DNA of 64,000 nt, taken from NCBI GenBank assembly GCA_019090895.1, contig JAHRVB010000051.1, positions 28,220-92,219 of the forward strand, given 5' to 3'. The notes under the pieces were generated by a model, which made no database searches, had not been told where the DNA came from, and saw only the letters and a program-made list of their open reading frames with translations. Below are positions 60,223 through 64,000 of the stretch, piece by piece (position 1 is the first letter of the stretch; every line of letters begins with the position of its first letter). The stretch comes from Kangiellaceae bacterium. GTDB lineage: Bacteria > Pseudomonadota > Gammaproteobacteria > Enterobacterales > Kangiellaceae. Both the position numbers and the translations under genes were made by a program.

Positions 60223-60939
60223 ATGCTCAACAAAAATCATGATAAAACTACTTTAAGTGAACTATTTTCTTTTGACAAGAGGATCGCTGTCGAAAAATTT
60301 TTCGATACAGAAGTAGCAGAACGAATTCATAACGCTTGTAAAACTAGCATTCCTTTCAGTACCCATTATGTGCTTGATGAGAAGTATCAGAGTAAAACCA
60401 AACATGAAATAGTTTCAATGGGTAAGAAAGAAGCACAAGAAACATTTAAGAAAATATCGGAAGCAGCAGCGAAGGGAGTCGGTTTTCTTTATGAAGGTTA
60501 TCTACAAAGCAGAGCAAATAGAACACCTCTCGACATTGGAGATACAGAATTAAATTTTGCACATGAAGTGTTCGAGTATTTTAGTAGTAGTGAGGTTGTT
60601 AAATTAATAAAAGAAATAACCGGTGACAATAGTATTGTGGGTGCAGAACCTCAGTTTACGCGATATACAAAAGGTCACTTTTTAACTCGGCATTTAGATA
60701 TAGTACCGAATGGTAAAAGAAAATATGCATTTGTTCTTGGATTGACCAAAAATTGGCACCCTGATTGGGGTGGTCTACTGCAATTTTACGAACAGAATGG
60801 AACACCGCGGGATGCTTGGTCACCTAAGTTTAATGTTCTGTCACTGTTTGAAGTATCGCATGTTCATGCTGTTACCTATGTGACTCCGTTTGCTGTTGAA
60901 CCTCGTTTATCTCTTACAGGTTGGTTTGTCTCCAATTAA
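60223..60939 (+). CDS. 2OG-Fe(II) oxygenase (prolyl 4-hydroxylase-like)
   Basis: HxD motif FLTRHLDIVPNGKRKYAFVLGLTKNWHPDWGGLLQFYE and distal HAVTYVTPFAVEPRLSLTGWF (H and R). Confidence 0.88.
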   Translation: MLNKNHDKTTLSELFSFDKRIAVEKFFDTEVAERIHNACKTSIPFSTHYVLDEKYQSKTKHEIVSMGKKEAQETFKKISEAAAKGVGFLYEGYLQSRANRTPLDIGDTELNFAHEVFEYFSSSEVVKLIKEITGDNSIVGAEPQFTRYTKGHFLTRHLDIVPNGKRKYAFVLGLTKNWHPDWGGLLQFYEQNGTPRDAWSPKFNVLSLFEVSHVHAVTYVTPFAVEPRLSLTGWFVSN

Positions 60940-61000
60940 GAGTATATTTAAACTTTAGACGAATCGTTTCTAAATTTGTTAAATATAATTTTAAGTAATA

Positions 61001-61028
61001 AAAAAGGCCGCTAAAGCGGCCTTTTTTT
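61001..61028. terminator. Bidirectional intrinsic terminator between convergent oxygenase and TonB receptor genes
   Basis: AAAAAGGCCGCT-aa-AGCGGCCTTTTTTT. Confidence 0.94.
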
Positions 61029-61053
61029 ATGCATCTAAGAATTATCTAAAATT

Positions 61054-63954
61054 CTAAAAAGTCCATTTTAGACGCATATAATAACCCTGACCAAACATAC
61101 GATATGTTGAAGGATCAGTTTTACCATTAAAGCCAATATCAATGAAAGGAGGCTCTTCATCAGTAATATTAGTAATACCACCAGAAAGAACTAAGTTAGT
61201 ATCTCCACCAAATGAATAACTACCGACTAAATCGTGATACAAATACGAATCAGTTTGCTGTTGGTAATCAGAGAACCAAATATCACTCTCTAGCCCACTG
61301 ATGTATTCACCAAGATAGCTAATAGAGATGTTATCCAGCGTCCACTGAAAAGAGATGTTCGCTTTGTCTTCAGCAAAAGAAGCACCTTCAAATCTGCCAA
61401 CAAAATCAGAAATACCAGCGCCTTCAAACTGCTCTTGTTCACGTTCTAGCAAGTGAGTCCAAAGAACAGATGCACTTAGTTGACCGATTTCTGATGGGTA
61501 GTTCCATTTGAACTCAAAATCTACACCAGCAGCTGTTTCAGTAGCTACGTTTAATTGAGCATCAATGATACTTGTGATTGCATAATTTGAATCACGAGTG
61601 ATCAATGCACATGCGCCCGCAACTTGCTCTTGATAACACTGGTTAAGCGTAGTCTGAACACCCAAAGAACCAATTCCGTCTTCTAAATTGATTTTCCAGT
61701 AATCAGCAATAACTGTAAATTGGTGCTCACCAAATTCTGGATTCCAAACAACACCTGCAGTAAACGTGTCGCCATGTTCAGCCTCTAGGAATGGGTTACC
61801 ACCAACTTTCGCATTTACTTGGCTATCAAGCTGTGTACTGTCCGAAGCACAACCAACCGCAGCGCTGCCGTTATTAGCTGGTTGAGTAGGGTCACAAGGA
61901 TCAGTGTAAGTTGGGAAACTATCTACCTGCCCACCAAACAAATCACCGATAGTAGGTGCACGGAATACTGTACCGTATGTTGCTCGAAGTTTTAACTCTT
62001 CTAATGGTGTATATTCAACACCTACTTGATAAGTAGTATCAGAACCAAATTGATCCCAATCATCAAAACGTACACCACCTTTTAAAACCAAGCTCTCTAA
62101 AACAGGTGCATAAAATTCGCCATAATAAGCGCTGTTACTAAGTGAACCAAATGTACTAGCTCCAACATTTCCTGTTACGGCACCAATCGTCTTAGCTGAA
62201 TCAAGAATGTTTGCTAGTTCTTGTTTCCAGTATGAGTAACCGACAGACCAACCAAATTCTCCACCCGGTAATTCGAATGCTATACCGGTTAAGTTTGCAC
62301 TTAAAGTTGTTTGATCCGAATTATTTACATCAACAGTATCTAGAGATACATAATCAAGCATTTCTTGAGTTAATGTCGTTACAACTGGATTACCACCTGC
62401 ATCAACAGAACCACCACCAAATAAGTTTAATGGTACACATCCAGCGATTAGTGTATCGGGATTTGTGATATCTGCGTAACACTCAGGGGATCCATCACCA
62501 TCTAAATCAGCAGAAGGTCCCAATGCATTAAACAAACGAGAACCAGCAAACTGTCCAAAATCTTGACTTGTGACACTACGATGTCCTTGACCGTAGGCAA
62601 CATCCCAACTCATGTCATCATTGATTTCTCCGTCTAGTGCCATGTTCCACTGGTATTGTGTAACTTCTTGCTCAAAACGTCGATTTGTTTCAATCATACG
62701 ACGGCGAGGATTAATGACGGGCTCATAGACCAATGCCGTTCCATTCGCTGCATTATATGCATCTACCGCACGACGTAAATAATAGTTATCTTGTGAGATA
62801 CCAGTAAACGCCACAGTTCCAACAGGTAAACCAGTATCTGCATCTATACTTGGATCATCATAAAAACCATTAAACATTGGGTCGCCGCCAGTAAATGGTA
62901 ATGGAGCGAGTTGCTGCGCTGAACTACGTTGATTAGCTCGAAACTCTGCACTAAAGTTAATTGTATCGGTTAGCTCAAAGTTAGACTCAGCAAAGATGTT
63001 AGTTCTTTCATAAGGAGTCTGCATATAGTTAACTGGTGCGTAATTATATGTTCGACCGTCATGGGCTTCCATTAGTCCAACTTCATTAGGAGTAGTTGCT
63101 GGCGTTCCAACAAGGAATAATCCTTGACTATAAAACGGTAAACGACTTTCTGGAATTCTTGACGAACCTATCGGATAACAACCACCTTGTGCAGTTCCAT
63201 CGTAAGCGTCTGCAACTTGTGCTTCACAGCCATCAGGATAGATGTAATAAGAGTCTTGCATGAAATCCCAAGGTGTATCACGTTGGAAGGCTTCTTCTTG
63301 AGTAACGAATTCAGCGCCAAATACAAAGTTTCCTCGGTCAAAATCTTGTCCAGCAATAATAGAGAATGAATCTTGGCCTCCACCATCGGTGTTATTCCAG
63401 TTTGCTGTTTGAGCACTTAACTCTACACCACTAAAATCTTTACGAGTGATAATGTTTACAACACCAGCTACAGCATCTGCTCCATATATTGCAGAAGCAC
63501 CATCTTTTAGTATTTCAACATTTTCAATCATCGCTGAAGGAATCGCTTGATAGTCACCGCCATCAACGACACGTTTACCATTAACGAGCGTTAAAGTTCT
63601 TGCTGTACCCATGCCGCGTAAATCGATAAGTACTGCACCGTTACCGCCATTATTGGTAGTTGTTCCGATTGGAGAACCTGACATTGAAGGGATGCTTTGA
63701 AGAAGGTCCCCGACATCAGTTAAGCCACTCAACTCTAAGTCAGCACGTGTAAGTATCGTTACTGGACTTGCAGTTTCAATATCAGTTCTCTTGATACGTG
63801 AACCGGTAATAGTGACACGATTAGTGTCTTCTTCTTCTTCTGTTGCTTCTTCTGCGTATACTACAGATGGCAATGACACCGCCATTGCAGCACTCACTAG
63901 CAAAGCACTACGGACCGCTTTCGCAAGCGGATTGCGTTTGTTTAATTTACTCAA
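61054..63954 (-). CDS. TonB-dependent outer-membrane receptor
   Basis: Signal peptide; plug (RVTITGSRIKRTDIETASPVTILTRADLELSGLTDVGDLLQSIPSM; RTLTLVNGKRVVDGGDYQAIPSAMIENVEILKDGASAIYGADAVAGVVNII); C-terminal YYMRLKWTF. Confidence 0.95.
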   Translation of the reverse strand: MSKLNKRNPLAKAVRSALLVSAAMAVSLPSVVYAEEATEEEEDTNRVTITGSRIKRTDIETASPVTILTRADLELSGLTDVGDLLQSIPSMSGSPIGTTTNNGGNGAVLIDLRGMGTARTLTLVNGKRVVDGGDYQAIPSAMIENVEILKDGASAIYGADAVAGVVNIITRKDFSGVELSAQTANWNNTDGGGQDSFSIIAGQDFDRGNFVFGAEFVTQEEAFQRDTPWDFMQDSYYIYPDGCEAQVADAYDGTAQGGCYPIGSSRIPESRLPFYSQGLFLVGTPATTPNEVGLMEAHDGRTYNYAPVNYMQTPYERTNIFAESNFELTDTINFSAEFRANQRSSAQQLAPLPFTGGDPMFNGFYDDPSIDADTGLPVGTVAFTGISQDNYYLRRAVDAYNAANGTALVYEPVINPRRRMIETNRRFEQEVTQYQWNMALDGEINDDMSWDVAYGQGHRSVTSQDFGQFAGSRLFNALGPSADLDGDGSPECYADITNPDTLIAGCVPLNLFGGGSVDAGGNPVVTTLTQEMLDYVSLDTVDVNNSDQTTLSANLTGIAFELPGGEFGWSVGYSYWKQELANILDSAKTIGAVTGNVGASTFGSLSNSAYYGEFYAPVLESLVLKGGVRFDDWDQFGSDTTYQVGVEYTPLEELKLRATYGTVFRAPTIGDLFGGQVDSFPTYTDPCDPTQPANNGSAAVGCASDSTQLDSQVNAKVGGNPFLEAEHGDTFTAGVVWNPEFGEHQFTVIADYWKINLEDGIGSLGVQTTLNQCYQEQVAGACALITRDSNYAITSIIDAQLNVATETAAGVDFEFKWNYPSEIGQLSASVLWTHLLEREQEQFEGAGISDFVGRFEGASFAEDKANISFQWTLDNISISYLGEYISGLESDIWFSDYQQQTDSYLYHDLVGSYSFGGDTNLVLSGGITNITDEEPPFIDIGFNGKTDPSTYRMFGQGYYMRLKWTF

Positions 63955-64000
63955 TTTAAATTCTCCTGGTTGTCATGGAGGTTATTATTTTACGATTTAA

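Noticed and set aside
1-64000. Prophage, integrative element or defence island
   Set aside because: No integrase, transposase, phage structural, toxin-antitoxin or restriction genes recognised in the window

Overview
The window is chromosomal DNA, probably from a marine-type gammaproteobacterium (inferred from family content only). It starts in a housekeeping block: 5' end of dnaQ, rnhA, a yafS-like methyltransferase, mltD, a MarR-GNAT fusion, an HDOD-GAF protein and a NatAB-like ABC exporter. Next is a long minus-strand block (about 9.2-29.8 kb) with a Tad/Flp pilus locus: secretin, CpaB, an FHA-TadA/CpaF ATPase fusion, TadB, TadC, TadD-like TPR, TadE/G-like pseudopilins and two Flp pilins. 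Continuous with it are two very large predicted surface or secreted proteins (VWA and IPT/TSP3). After that come a DUF4892/OmpA-like protein, an Asp-box repeat protein, a Yip1-like protein and a MacAB-like exporter. The right third carries a TonB2-type energising operon (DUF3450, TtpC-like, ExbB, ExbD, TonB, TPR), a decayed S9 prolyl oligopeptidase, an S8 subtilase, and two TonB-dependent receptors. The receptors flank two tandem TPR-sulfotransferases, a SAM methyltransferase and a 2OG-Fe(II) oxygenase. Main leads are this receptor-flanked tailoring-enzyme cassette, the Tad locus with an FHA-fused ATPase and no visible TadZ or prepilin peptidase, the giant-protein module beside the Tad genes, three GlyGly-CTERM-like proteins, a multiply disrupted S9 peptidase, and a 44-nt hexamer-built perfect palindrome upstream of the pilins. 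I saw no rRNA, tRNA, CRISPR array or transposase. All assignments come from reading translated motifs; no database search was run.
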